Made by a program: the position numbers and the translations under genes
Assembly: GCA_045633415.1 (NCBI GenBank)
Contig: JAZQYH010000120.1
Coordinates: 11,882 to 75,881 of the forward strand
DNA: 64,000 bases
Direction of reading: 5' to 3'
Origin: RGIG3102 sp045633415
Lineage (GTDB): Bacteria; Bacillota; Clostridia; Oscillospirales; Ruminococcaceae
Part shown: positions 26,168 to 34,687 of the stretch, piece after piece
Layout of the letters: the number at the start of each line of letters is the position of its first letter
How positions within the stretch are numbered: the stretch's first letter is position 1
Notes under the pieces: model-generated
Database searches by the model: none
Told to the model about the DNA's origin: nothing
Seen by the model: the letters and a program-made list of their open reading frames with translations, nothing else

Positions 26168-26737
26168 TTAGCCAACGAAGATTGGCAGTTCGTTAAGATA
26201 GTACAGTTTGTCGTTAGGGAAGTCTGTGCCTTCGCGAAGAACTGCAGCATAACCCACAACTTCAATATCACCGATTTTTTCCAGCAGAACTTCCATAGCT
26301 TTGAATGTGCCGCCTGTGGAAACAACATCATCCATCAGCAGTACTTTTTTGCCACGGATTTTGTCTGCATCTCTGATATCAACAACCATTGTCTGCATTG
26401 CCTGTGTAGTAATGGATTTAACTTCTGTTTCAATAGCATCCAGCATATATGCTTTTTTGCCTTTTCTGAAAACTACAAAGTCTTTTTCGCCCAGCTGTGT
26501 GCAAACAGCCTGTGCAAGTGGAAGAACCTTTGCTTCTGGAACAACGATGTAGTCGTAATCTACATCTTTGATTTTATCTGCCAGAACTTTTGCACAGTAG
26601 TTTGTAAGTTCTGTGTCGCCCAGCAGAACAAAGCTGGCAATGTGCAGTGTTGGATGTACAGGTGCGATAATCAGGCGTTCTGTTCTGCCTGCAAGATCGA
26701 TGTCATAATATTCCTGACCTGTGTATTCTATAACCAT
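26168..26737 (-). CDS. Adenine phosphoribosyltransferase-like PRTase
   Basis: 189 residues of the type I phosphoribosyltransferase fold. The PRPP motif VLLMDDVVSTGGT is at residues 132-144, and IVVPEAKVLPLA takes the place of the adenine-PRTase VVGPEARGF loop. The family moves phosphoribose from PRPP to purine bases, or acts as a regulator. The deviation in the VVxPEA loop and the longer N-terminus make the base specificity uncertain, so no gene symbol is given. It is a single gene with a strong AAGGAG site. The promoter region is AT-rich. Confidence 0.82.
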   Translation of the reverse strand: MVIEYTGQEYYDIDLAGRTERLIIAPVHPTLHIASFVLLGDTELTNYCAKVLADKIKDVDYDYIVVPEAKVLPLAQAVCTQLGEKDFVVFRKGKKAYMLDAIETEVKSITTQAMQTMVVDIRDADKIRGKKVLLMDDVVSTGGTFKAMEVLLEKIGDIEVVGYAAVLREGTDFPNDKLYYLNELPIFVG

Positions 26738-26903
26738 AGTCGTCTCCTTGAACCTTATATAAAGTTTTATACAGTTTTCTGTACATAATTATAGATACAG
26801 TATATACAATATTTTGTATTTTTTCAATATTTACTTTGTTTTTTCATTAATTTGTTGTACAATTATCCTATTGAATAAATTAACAAAGAGAACGGGGAAT
26901 ATT

Positions 26904-27197
26904 ATGTTTGCACTTGTAGCACTTATGGCGCTGTATCTCGGCGCAAGAAATATAAAAAATGCATTTATTCTGGCACCTTTCGGCCAGTGGCAGTTTATCA
27001 ACTGGTCTTTGTTTGTGGTGGGTGTTCTTATGGTAGCCGCAGGCATTGCCTGTGTATGGCAGGCCAGCCGTGACTACAAAGCCAAAGAAACTGAAAAAGA
27101 AGAAAAAGAAAGACTGGAAAAGGAAAAACGCCAGCAGCAGTTTTTCTTTGACGACGAAAAAGAAGAAACTGCAGAAACTACAGAAGAAGAGTTATAA
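26904..27197 (+). CDS. Small membrane protein with charged coiled-coil tail
   Basis: 97 residues from the ATG preceded by GGGGAA; the longer frame upstream has no SD. Two membrane helices (about residues 1-14 and 33-54) are followed by a highly charged Glu/Lys helix and an acidic tail with TAETTEEEL. The family is not recognised. The tail would face the cytoplasm by the positive-inside rule. It is a single gene followed by a strong terminator. Expression is plausible from its isolated position with its own SD. Confidence 0.62.
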   Translation: MFALVALMALYLGARNIKNAFILAPFGQWQFINWSLFVVGVLMVAAGIACVWQASRDYKAKETEKEEKERLEKEKRQQQFFFDDEKEETAETTEEEL

Positions 27198-27202
27198 TAA
27201 TC

Positions 27203-27238
27203 AAAAGCACCATCAGCGTTACTGATGGTGCTTTTTTT
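27203..27238. terminator. bidirectional terminator
   Basis: Perfect 13-bp stem AAAGCACCATCAG / CTGATGGTGCTTT. The T-run overlaps the stop codon of the convergent minus-strand gene. Confidence 0.92.
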
Positions 27239-27497
27239 ACCCATGAGGCATAGTTGTCCTGTCGTAAAAATGCTGTGCCACTGTATATGGGTCCTGATAT
27301 ACCCCGTTGCCATCGGTTTCATCATGGTACAGGTCTATCCTGCCGTTTTTGCGCCAGTCGGCAACTATTTTTTTGTTCTGTGTTTCCTCTGGCTGTGTAT
27401 AATCCCCTTCAAAATACATATCTTCTACGTATTGGTTATAGATAGGATTGTTGCTGTTGGTAGCGTGTCGTGGGAAATTGTATTTATTCTTTTTCAC
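27237..27497 (-). CDS. Hypothetical protein, second gene of a small pair
   Basis: 86 residues, family not recognised. The chain is hydrophilic and rich in Asn, Tyr and Asp, with a probable beta/loop character (NNPIYNQYVEDMYFEGDY; IDLYHDETDGNG). There is no signal peptide or membrane segment. The start is GTG, 3 bases after the preceding stop, with GGGAGAAAGGA as a plausible SD inside the end of the upstream gene. Together with that gene it forms a two-gene transcript ending at a strong terminator. Confidence 0.6.
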   Translation of the reverse strand: MKKNKYNFPRHATNSNNPIYNQYVEDMYFEGDYTQPEETQNKKIVADWRKNGRIDLYHDETDGNGVYQDPYTVAQHFYDRTTMPHG

Positions 27498-27500
27498 TGA

Positions 27501-27692
27501 CTATTTGTTCCTTTCTCCCAGCACCTCATAGTCCAGTATGTCCGGGAAAGTTTCAGCATAGATTGTAGCCGCCAGAGTCTCTTTCATTTCTTCCAGCGTT
27601 CTTTCATCATAGGTGTCTGCCAGCACCGCACTGGTAGGGTGATATCCCTTTCTGTCGCTTACTTTTGGTGATTTATATTTTTTATCTTTCAT
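27501..27692 (-). CDS. Hypothetical protein, first gene of a small pair
   Basis: 63 residues with an excellent AGGAGG site. The N-terminus is basic (KDKKYKSPKVSDRKG), followed by a helical segment (ERTLEEMKETLAATIYAETFPDIL in two parts). The family is not recognised. It is translated just before the 86-residue gene, and the near-contact of stop and start suggests coupled expression. No neighbour gives a clue to function. Confidence 0.65.
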   Translation of the reverse strand: MKDKKYKSPKVSDRKGYHPTSAVLADTYDERTLEEMKETLAATIYAETFPDILDYEVLGERNK

Positions 27693-27797
27693 AGTAATTA
27701 CCTCCTGTTGCCGTTAGTATTTGCATAAAGGTGGTTTTTATTATGTCAACTTCTGCCATATACACAGAAAACAGCTTTATAATTTTTATAAAATCAT

Positions 27798-27825
27798 TTG
27801 ATATTCTCAACATTTAATGTATAAT
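27798..27825 (+). promoter_or_regulatory. promoter of the acyltransferase gene
   Basis: -35 TTGATA, a 16-base spacer and -10 TATAAT, about 40 bases before the ATG. Confidence 0.6.
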
Positions 27826-27867
27826 GTAAAAAGAATGTAAAATTTTGTAACAAAACAGGTATACACA

Positions 27868-29091
27868 ATGAAAACTAAATTCGACTCATCCGCCATAGTG
27901 CATACAGCGCTTATGAACGACAACACAATCAACAACTACCGCATAGCCATCACTATGAAAGAAGATGTGGACCCACAGCGTCTGCAAAGGGCAGTTGACC
28001 TTGTGGCTGGCAGATACCCTATGATTATCTGCCGTGTTGTAAATGGTACCAGCTGGATATACTCCCAGCCACTGCCAACAGTAGCAGTAAAAGAAGATGA
28101 CCACAGAATACTGAAATCCCTCAACAGACACAACATTTACCAGCAGGCTGTGAACATTATGTATTCTGGCAATAAGGTAATTTTCGAGGCATTTCATTCA
28201 GTGGCAGACGGTTTTGGTGCATTTACATTTTTAAACGGACTTCTCCGTGAATATCTTGAAATGGCAAGCAACAGTTACGAAGAGCCATATCTGGGCAATG
28301 CCCCTGAAATAGAGATGGAATGTGGCTTTACAAAACACGGCACAGAAAAAGGTGCCCCTGTAAAAATCGTATCCATTAAAAATGCTTTTCAGTTTCCTGC
28401 TCTTGACTATAATAAACCGCTGAAGTTTACCACTGTGCATATGAATCTCCGTCAGGCAAAAAATCTGGCAAAGGCAAACCAGTGGACACTTAACGAACTG
28501 ATGGTTGCCATGATGTACAGCGCAGTGTTCCAGCTGCCTGGCACAGACAACAAAGACGTGGTATTTTCAGTGCCTATCAATATGCGAAACAAGTTTGAGT
28601 CCCGTTCTTTAAGAAATTTCAGCTATCTGGCAAAAACCTCTCTGAGAAAAACCCCACATCTGGCACAGCTGGACAATATGGTGCGTGAAATCCGCACCCA
28701 GCTCCACAGACAGAACAATAAGGACTATCTGCACAAGGCTCTCTCACAGGTGAAAAACCGGTTTGACGGTCCATTTACAGGCAAACTGCCTTTGTGGTTT
28801 AAAAACCTGCTTATCCGTACGGGTGTAGCTTTCGGCTTTGACAAAAGCTGTATGACAGTGTCAAATGTAGGCAATCTTGCATATCTTCTGCCAGATATCC
28901 ACGAGCACATTACTTCAGTGGACACAATGCTGAGCCCAAGAAGAAAAAGCCGGTACAACTGCTGTATCTCCAGTCTGGGTGAAAGTCTGAACATCACATT
29001 CACCCACAGTGAGGAAAAGGACCCACTGCTGAACGCTATCGCCAACTGGCTGAAACAATACAGCATTGAATACACAATGCAGAGTCATTAA
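27868..29091 (+). CDS. CoA-dependent acyltransferase-fold protein (condensation/alcohol acetyltransferase type)
   Basis: 407 residues with the chloramphenicol acetyltransferase/condensation superfamily layout. The catalytic HxxxDG is H110-S-V-A-D114-G115, after VIFEAF. A second half (VVFSVPINMRNKFESRSLRNF) holds the usual acceptor-channel region. Length fits alcohol acetyltransferase-like or stand-alone condensation proteins, which make esters or amides from acyl-CoA. Substrates are unknown, and no NRPS or carrier gene is nearby. The SD is weak (CAGGTA), but the promoter is good. It is a single gene with its own terminator. Confidence 0.78.
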   Translation: MKTKFDSSAIVHTALMNDNTINNYRIAITMKEDVDPQRLQRAVDLVAGRYPMIICRVVNGTSWIYSQPLPTVAVKEDDHRILKSLNRHNIYQQAVNIMYSGNKVIFEAFHSVADGFGAFTFLNGLLREYLEMASNSYEEPYLGNAPEIEMECGFTKHGTEKGAPVKIVSIKNAFQFPALDYNKPLKFTTVHMNLRQAKNLAKANQWTLNELMVAMMYSAVFQLPGTDNKDVVFSVPINMRNKFESRSLRNFSYLAKTSLRKTPHLAQLDNMVREIRTQLHRQNNKDYLHKALSQVKNRFDGPFTGKLPLWFKNLLIRTGVAFGFDKSCMTVSNVGNLAYLLPDIHEHITSVDTMLSPRRKSRYNCCISSLGESLNITFTHSEEKDPLLNAIANWLKQYSIEYTMQSH

Positions 29092-29099
29092 AAAAAACA

Positions 29100-29128
29100 G
29101 ACCGCTGTGGTTTTCACAGCGGTTTTAT
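29100..29128 (+). terminator. terminator of the acyltransferase gene
   Basis: Stem ACCGCTGTG / CACAGCGGT with loop GTTTT, then TTTATTTT. Confidence 0.9.
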
Positions 29129-29141
29129 TTTGTATAAAAGT

Positions 29142-29167
29142 AAAAGCAGGGCTTTCACCCTGCTTTT
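29142..29167. terminator. terminator after the 75-residue gene
   Basis: Perfect stem AAAAGCAGGG / CCCTGCTTTT with loop CTTTCA. It repeats the design of the terminator at 5093-5118. Confidence 0.88.
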
Positions 29168-29173
29168 GCTTTT

Positions 29174-29401
29174 TTATTTTTCGTCGTCTTTAAGGTCTTC
29201 AAGGAATTTGATAAGCTTGTCAATCATCTTGTCGTCAATAAGGTCGTCCAGCTTATCTACAACTTCTTTCAGTTTTTTGTTTTTTGCCAGTGTAAGAAGT
29301 GGATTTTTAGTAATGCCTGGTACCATGTCTTCCAGGAATTTTTTTACTTCTTTGTTTTCCAGCAGTTCTTTGATTGTGGATTCAATACTAAGTTTTGCCA
29401 T
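29174..29401 (-). CDS. Small all-helical hypothetical protein
   Basis: 75 residues, family not recognised. It is very rich in Lys, Leu, Asp and Glu, with three or four amphipathic helices predicted (STIKELLENKEVKKFLEDM, LLTLAKNKKLKEVVDKLDDL, KMIDKLIKFLEDL). There is no membrane segment. Codon use follows the host and the SD (AGAGGA) is good, so it is likely a real, possibly well-expressed gene. It stands alone between metH and a terminator. Function unknown. Confidence 0.68.
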   Translation of the reverse strand: MAKLSIESTIKELLENKEVKKFLEDMVPGITKNPLLTLAKNKKLKEVVDKLDDLIDDKMIDKLIKFLEDLKDDEK

Positions 29402-29464
29402 AGTTGTTACGTCCTCTCTGTGATATTGATATTATTTTAACATATCAATAAAGCCGTGACAATA

Positions 29465-31837
29465 TTATCCCAGAATTTTTTTTGCAATTTCCACTGCCGC
29501 CTGTGCATCTTTGGCATAAAAGTCTGCACCGATTTCTTTTGCAAATTCTGCTGTCAGCACAGCACCGCCCACCATTACAGGAACAGACAGGGATGCTTCT
29601 TTCAGCAGTGTTATTGTTTCTTCCATCGCTTTTACAGTTGTAGTCATCAGTGCAGAAAGACCTACCAGTTTAGCACCTTTCTCCAGCGCTGTGTCCACAA
29701 TCAGCTGTGGTGGCACATCCTTGCCAAGGTCGATTACATCATAGCCATAGTTTTCCATTACCGTTTTAACTATGTTTTTGCCGATGTCGTGTACATCGCC
29801 TTTTACAGTTGCAATTACCACAGGACCTTTTTTGTCATAGTCCCCCGCCCCGTCAGAAGCGATTTTTTCATTTATAGCTTCAAAGCCTTTTTTAGCCGCC
29901 TCGGCTGACTGCATCAGCTGTGGCAGGAAGATTTTGCCGCTTTCATAATCCTTTCCCACTTTATCAAGGGCAGGGATTAATTTTTCCTGTACTATTTCAA
30001 GAGGCTGTTTTTCTGCGAGAAGCTGTTTTACAGCCTTTTTGGTTTCAGCATCAAGTCCCAGAGAAATCAGATTTTCTATATCATATTCATTGGTCTGGAC
30101 AGCTGTTTTCTTTTGTTCACTGTCTGCAAAACGGCTGATATATTCCTTGCCGCCCATATCCATATCTGCCAGCTGGTTGTATGCAAAAACAGCATCCATC
30201 ATGGCTTTGGAGTTAGGGTTGATAATAGGCATATTCAGCCCCTGATACATAGCCATTGTCATAAAGGATGTATTCAGCAGCTGTCTGTTTGGCAGACCGA
30301 AAGAAATGTTTGAAACACCCAGAGTTGTTTTAAGCCCCAGTTCTTTTGAAACAATGCCCACAGCTTTCAGTGTTTCCATTGCGCCTTCTGGCTGTGCTGA
30401 TGAAGCAAGTGTAAGACAGTCGATAAACACATCTTCTTTTTTAATGCCTGCATCTACAGCGGCAGACAGTATTTTTTCTGCTATTTTCACACGGTCTTCA
30501 GCTTTTTCCGGGATACCCCTTTCATCAAGGGCAAGGCCCAGTACTGCCGCACCGTATTTTTTTGCTATCGGCAGTATTGCGTCCAGCTTTTCCTGTTCAC
30601 CGTTTACGCTGTTTACAATGGCTTTGCCGTTGCACACACGCAGACCAGCCTCAATAACTTCAGGGTTTGAAGAGTCTATCTGCAACGGCAGGTTGGTTAC
30701 AGACTGTATTTTCTTTACCACCTTTACCATCATTTCTTTTTCATCTATACCCAGATGTCCCACATTTACATCCAGAATATCTGCGCCAGCAGACACCTGT
30801 TCCACAGCCTGTCGTGCAATATAGTCAAGGTCGCCTGTTTCCAGCGCCTTTTTAAACAGGGCTTTGCCTGTAGGGTTTATTCTTTCACCGATTACCTTTA
30901 CACCGTCTATAACCACTGTTTTGCCAGAAGAACACACAGCTGTAAATGGCTGTTTTTCGCTGATATTTTTCTTCTGGTTGTTTTTCACCCTGTCAAAGAA
31001 ATATTTCAGCATATCTGGGTTTGTGCCACAGCAACCACCCACGATGTTTACACCCAGCGCCATGATTTCTTCCATAGCTGATGCAAAGTCTTCGTCAGAA
31101 ATATTGTAAACAGTTCTGTCGTTCACAAGGCAAGGCAGACCAGCATTTGGCTTTATAATCAGCGGTTTGTCTGTCCATTTTTTCAGTTCCCTTGCCATTG
31201 GAAGCATTTCCACAGGACCAAGAGAGCAGTTTATACCCAGTGCATCCACACCCAGACCATCCAGTGTAACAGCCATTGAAGACAGTGATGTGCCAGCAAA
31301 GGTGTGCATATTTTCTTCAAAGCTCATTGTGGTAAACACAGGCAGACTGCAGTTTTCCTTTACTGCCAGCACAGCGGCTTTAACTTCGTACAAATCTGTC
31401 ATTGTTTCGATGAAGACAAGGTCAGCACCTGCCGCCGCACCTGCCCTTACCTGCATGGCGAAATCTTCATATGCCTGTTCAAAGGTAAGCGTACCCATCG
31501 GCTCCAGCAGCTGACCAAGAGGGCCTATATCAAGTGCAACATAGCCGCCATAAGCCTTGGCTGTTTCTTTTGCCAGCTTTACACCAGCTTCGATTACCTG
31601 TTGTGGAGTGTATTCACAGCCTGCCATTTTGTGTGCAGAGGCACCAAATGTATTTGTAAGCACCAGCTTTGTGCCTGTTTTGAAATAAGCATCGTGTACG
31701 CCAGACACCACATCAGGATGTGTGATGTTCATAGCCTCCGGGTATTTGCCCGGGTTTACACCGCTGTTTTGCAGTACAGTACCCATGGCACCATCCAGAA
31801 ACAGTACATTGTCTTTAATATATTCAAGAATGTTCAT
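29465..31837 (-). CDS. metH: Cobalamin-dependent methionine synthase core (no activation domain)
   Basis: 790 residues from the ATG with an AGAGGA site. Order: a homocysteine-binding barrel (zinc cysteines C269-C270 in GGCCGT plus an upstream Cys), a methyltetrahydrofolate pterin-binding barrel (about 300-560), a B12 cap helix bundle and a B12-binding Rossmann domain with base-off ligand H683 in GDVHDIGKNIV. It transfers methyl from methyl-THF through cobalamin to homocysteine. Full MetH is about 1,200 residues; here the C-terminal SAM-binding reactivation domain is missing and is encoded by the gene just upstream. It is the third gene of the operon. Confidence 0.95.
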   Translation of the reverse strand: MNILEYIKDNVLFLDGAMGTVLQNSGVNPGKYPEAMNITHPDVVSGVHDAYFKTGTKLVLTNTFGASAHKMAGCEYTPQQVIEAGVKLAKETAKAYGGYVALDIGPLGQLLEPMGTLTFEQAYEDFAMQVRAGAAAGADLVFIETMTDLYEVKAAVLAVKENCSLPVFTTMSFEENMHTFAGTSLSSMAVTLDGLGVDALGINCSLGPVEMLPMARELKKWTDKPLIIKPNAGLPCLVNDRTVYNISDEDFASAMEEIMALGVNIVGGCCGTNPDMLKYFFDRVKNNQKKNISEKQPFTAVCSSGKTVVIDGVKVIGERINPTGKALFKKALETGDLDYIARQAVEQVSAGADILDVNVGHLGIDEKEMMVKVVKKIQSVTNLPLQIDSSNPEVIEAGLRVCNGKAIVNSVNGEQEKLDAILPIAKKYGAAVLGLALDERGIPEKAEDRVKIAEKILSAAVDAGIKKEDVFIDCLTLASSAQPEGAMETLKAVGIVSKELGLKTTLGVSNISFGLPNRQLLNTSFMTMAMYQGLNMPIINPNSKAMMDAVFAYNQLADMDMGGKEYISRFADSEQKKTAVQTNEYDIENLISLGLDAETKKAVKQLLAEKQPLEIVQEKLIPALDKVGKDYESGKIFLPQLMQSAEAAKKGFEAINEKIASDGAGDYDKKGPVVIATVKGDVHDIGKNIVKTVMENYGYDVIDLGKDVPPQLIVDTALEKGAKLVGLSALMTTTVKAMEETITLLKEASLSVPVMVGGAVLTAEFAKEIGADFYAKDAQAAVEIAKKILG

Positions 31838-31850
31838 AAGCAATCCTCTT

Positions 31851-32510
31851 TTATCTGCAGGAAAAATTGCAGTTTTCTTTGTTTGGGCATCTGTCACAGC
31901 TGCGGGTTTTGTCAGCAGGTTTTGTTTTTGCTATACCCATAACCGCTGTTACAGATTTGCTTGGTATCATCATACAGCTTTCGTTGCAGGTGACACCTAT
32001 AAGCCTGTCCGCCTTCAGCAGTGAAAGAATATCTGGTTGCTGTGTAAAGGGGAAGTCCCCGTAGCCCGGGCTGTAACGCCATGTAAGGTAGCGTTTTTCA
32101 GCTTTAAGGCTTTCTCTTAATTGGTTTTCCACACTGTCACACACAGCTTCCACAGCGGCTGTGGCGGCAGCATCTGCCACCAGGCCATACACACTGCCTG
32201 TCACCGACATTGTTCTGATAAAGGTATCTGCCCCTACGCCAGCAGTGGCACAGATGATAATGCACTCATCACAGCCAGCAAGATGCTTTTTAATATCCTG
32301 TCCCTGTAGCAACAGCCCATTTTCCAGCAATACGCCAGCTTCTGCTTGTGTGACAGAAAATCTGCCCTGCACAAAACGGGGGGTAATATGTGATGATATT
32401 TTTTTGATAATCTCATCTGTTACGCCATCCAGCTGAGAAGGAACTGTAGCCCCTCTGTGCCCCCGATAGCGCAATACCTCTTTTTTATCTATACTATAAT
32501 TTATTTTCAT
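31851..32510 (-). CDS. Stand-alone methionine synthase reactivation-domain protein
   Basis: 219 residues corresponding to the activation domain of MetH. The SAM-binding signature RYSPGYGDFPFTQQ lies near residue 145, and VTCNESCMMIPSKSVTAVMGI near 175. The C-terminus ends in a cysteine-rich tail, CDRCPNKENCNFSC, which is not in Escherichia coli MetH and could bind a metal or cluster. It would reductively remethylate inactive cob(II)alamin on the MetH core encoded 13 bases downstream. The ATG, with AGAGG spacing, lies 17 bases inside the end of the BHMT-MTHFR gene. Confidence 0.88.
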   Translation of the reverse strand: MKINYSIDKKEVLRYRGHRGATVPSQLDGVTDEIIKKISSHITPRFVQGRFSVTQAEAGVLLENGLLLQGQDIKKHLAGCDECIIICATAGVGADTFIRTMSVTGSVYGLVADAAATAAVEAVCDSVENQLRESLKAEKRYLTWRYSPGYGDFPFTQQPDILSLLKADRLIGVTCNESCMMIPSKSVTAVMGIAKTKPADKTRSCDRCPNKENCNFSCR

Positions 32511-34248
32511 CAAGATAACCTCTGATTTTTTCAGAAAGTCGCACTGTCAAATCAACACGTTTCATAGGTGTCATCAGATAATAGCCACCCCGGCAGTTTG
32601 CCACTTTTTTAGCCAGCTCAAAGCAGAACTCTGTGGAGATTTCCACCACTTCTTCCCTGCTTTTATCCTTCAGGCTTTCGATAAAGTTTTCATCCATTGT
32701 GATACCACTTACCTCGTGGTGAAGGAAAACAGCATTTTTATAGCTTGCAGGTGGCATAAAGCCAGCCAGCACAGGCACAGGCAGTGTTTTTGCCGCCAGA
32801 ATAAAGTTTTCCACTGCTTTATCGTTGTAAATAGGCTGTGTAAGGAAGTATTTTGCACCGTGTTCAACCTTTTTCACAGCACGTGCCAGCTCTTTTTCAA
32901 AGTTTGTCACATTTACATTCAGGGCTGCACCCACTGCAAAAGGTGTGGCTTTGAATATCTGGCTGTTAAGGTCGTTTATAAAGGAAATAAGACCAAATGA
33001 GTTAAAGGCGAACACACCTGCCTTGCCAGAGAAAATATCCTGCATAACAGGGTCACCTGTAACTGCCAGCACATTGTTTATATTTTCAAAGCTGGCGCCA
33101 ATCATACTGCCTTTAAGGGAAATCTGGTTTTTGTCACGGCAGGAAAGGTGTGGCAGTACCTCTATGCCCACTTCCCTTTTGATTTTTGCCGCCACCATAA
33201 TGCTGTCTGCCCTTGCACGTGCCAACGGAGAGTCTGTAACGGTGATAATATCCACCCCTGCTTCTTTAAGCTTAAAGCCTGCTGAAATGGCAAAGGTAGT
33301 GTCTGTATCCATTGGTGGGTCCAGTTCCACCGCAATAATCTTTTTGTTTTCACACATATATGGAATAGTCAGATGTGTGTTTCTGGCTGTTATCTGGGTA
33401 TTTTCAGTCTGTTTTTCTTCTTTTCTGCCACCCAGCTTTTCCACTGTTTTTACAGCCAGCTCAATATGTCTTGGGGTCGTGCCACAGCACCCACCCACAA
33501 GGTCTGCACCACAGGAATAAATTTCTGCCATTTTGTCGCCGAAATATTCGCTGTTGTCATCAAAGGTCATATGGCCGTTGAATGCGGACGGATAAGAGCT
33601 GTTTGGCATTGCCAGAAGTGGTTTTTCCAGCTTGTCCAGATTGCGTATAAGGTTGCGCATATGAGATGGAGAACACTGGCAGTTAAGCCCCACTATATCA
33701 ACATAAGGGCAATCCAGCGCCTGTTTCAGCAGATTTTTATAATAAATACCTTTTTTGGAATAGCCGTCCTGTGAAACTGCAAAGGACACAGCCACAGTAG
33801 CCTGTGGCATTTTTTCTTTTATGAATTTCAGCGCCCTTATCACAGGTGCAAATTCTGGCAAAGTTTCAAACAGGAAATGTTCACCGCCATTTTTCAGAAA
33901 ATCGTTGGCGATGTACATATATTCGTAAGAAACATCTTCTTTGTCACTGTTGATATAGCCGATATCGCAGAACACAGCCACATCTGTGTCCAGTGTGGCA
34001 TTCTTGGCGTTTACCATAGCGTTTTTGATAATCCGTTTGCGCTGACCTTCATCACCAAAAATTGTACTGTTTACAGAATATGTGTTTGTTTTGATAGCCT
34101 GTGCCCCTGCCTGAATATACTGTCTGTGAATATCCACCACTATTTCAGGAGAGTGGATGTTTGCCAACTCGCAAGGCTTGTAGTCTCTGGTTTTTTCAAA
34201 ATAATATGTGCCGAAAGCACCGTCAAAAAAGGTAATCTGTTTTGCCAA
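32494..34248 (-). CDS. Bifunctional homocysteine S-methyltransferase / methylenetetrahydrofolate reductase
   Basis: 584 residues, a YitJ-type fusion. The N-terminal homocysteine methyltransferase barrel (FFDGAFGTYYF to VGGCCGTTPRHI, about residues 1-280) carries the zinc Cys pair. The C-terminal MetF domain (KIIAVELDPPMDTDT onward) binds FAD and makes methyl-THF. TTG is chosen as the start because GGAGG lies 5 bases before it; that SD sits within a nominal upstream ATG-GAG-GCA that itself lacks an SD. As first gene of the operon it supplies methyl-THF to MetH. No SAM riboswitch fits in the short AT-rich leader. Confidence 0.92.
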   Translation of the reverse strand: MAKQITFFDGAFGTYYFEKTRDYKPCELANIHSPEIVVDIHRQYIQAGAQAIKTNTYSVNSTIFGDEGQRKRIIKNAMVNAKNATLDTDVAVFCDIGYINSDKEDVSYEYMYIANDFLKNGGEHFLFETLPEFAPVIRALKFIKEKMPQATVAVSFAVSQDGYSKKGIYYKNLLKQALDCPYVDIVGLNCQCSPSHMRNLIRNLDKLEKPLLAMPNSSYPSAFNGHMTFDDNSEYFGDKMAEIYSCGADLVGGCCGTTPRHIELAVKTVEKLGGRKEEKQTENTQITARNTHLTIPYMCENKKIIAVELDPPMDTDTTFAISAGFKLKEAGVDIITVTDSPLARARADSIMVAAKIKREVGIEVLPHLSCRDKNQISLKGSMIGASFENINNVLAVTGDPVMQDIFSGKAGVFAFNSFGLISFINDLNSQIFKATPFAVGAALNVNVTNFEKELARAVKKVEHGAKYFLTQPIYNDKAVENFILAAKTLPVPVLAGFMPPASYKNAVFLHHEVSGITMDENFIESLKDKSREEVVEISTEFCFELAKKVANCRGGYYLMTPMKRVDLTVRLSEKIRGYLDENKL

Positions 34249-34330
34249 AATTGCCTCCATAAAAATTCAAATCATAATGTTTTATTATAACAATTTTAAG
34301 TCATTTTGTAAATTTAAATAATTATATAAA

Positions 34331-34358
34331 CAAAAACAGAGGGCATAGCCCTCTGCAA
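34331..34358. terminator. terminator after divIC
   Basis: Perfect stem CAGAGGGC / GCCCTCTG with an ATA loop. On the minus strand TTTTTG follows. Confidence 0.85.
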
Positions 34359-34367
34359 AAATCAATA

Positions 34368-34652
34368 TTATTCTGACTGTATGTCTATGTAAACCTTTTC
34401 TCCTGGGTTTGCATAGCCCAGTCTTTCTCTGGCGATACGTTCGATATACACTTCGTCCCGGTCTTCTTCCAGCAGGCTTTGTGTATCAGCCACTTCCAGC
34501 TGCAGTCTTTCTTTCTGTGCATTTATTGTGGCAAGCTCCTGCTTTTTGGTCATAAGCTCGAACTGTGCGCTGATAAGATTTATAGCAAGATATACTATGG
34601 CAAGGAGAAATACAACAGAACTGATATTAATTTTTTTCTTTAAATTCTGCAT
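34368..34652 (-). CDS. divIC: Septum formation initiator, DivIC/FtsB family
   Basis: 94 residues: a short cytoplasmic N-terminus, one membrane helix (about residues 10-30), an extracellular leucine-zipper coiled coil and the family's C-terminal ARERLGYANPGEKVYI motif. It acts with FtsL/DivIB at the division septum. The ATG chosen has GGAGG 8 bases upstream; GTG and ATG codons just upstream overlap the SD. It is the last gene of the spoVB-to-divIC cluster, matching the yabPQ-divIC order of Bacillus. Confidence 0.88.
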   Translation of the reverse strand: MQNLKKKINISSVVFLLAIVYLAINLISAQFELMTKKQELATINAQKERLQLEVADTQSLLEEDRDEVYIERIARERLGYANPGEKVYIDIQSE

Positions 34653-34687
34653 CTCCATCACCTCCACAGCATTAATCTTTTGTAACC

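Noticed and set aside
34261..34330. SAM or cobalamin riboswitch in front of the methionine operon
   Set aside because: Only about 70 AT-rich bases lie between the upstream terminator and the start, with none of the conserved helices.
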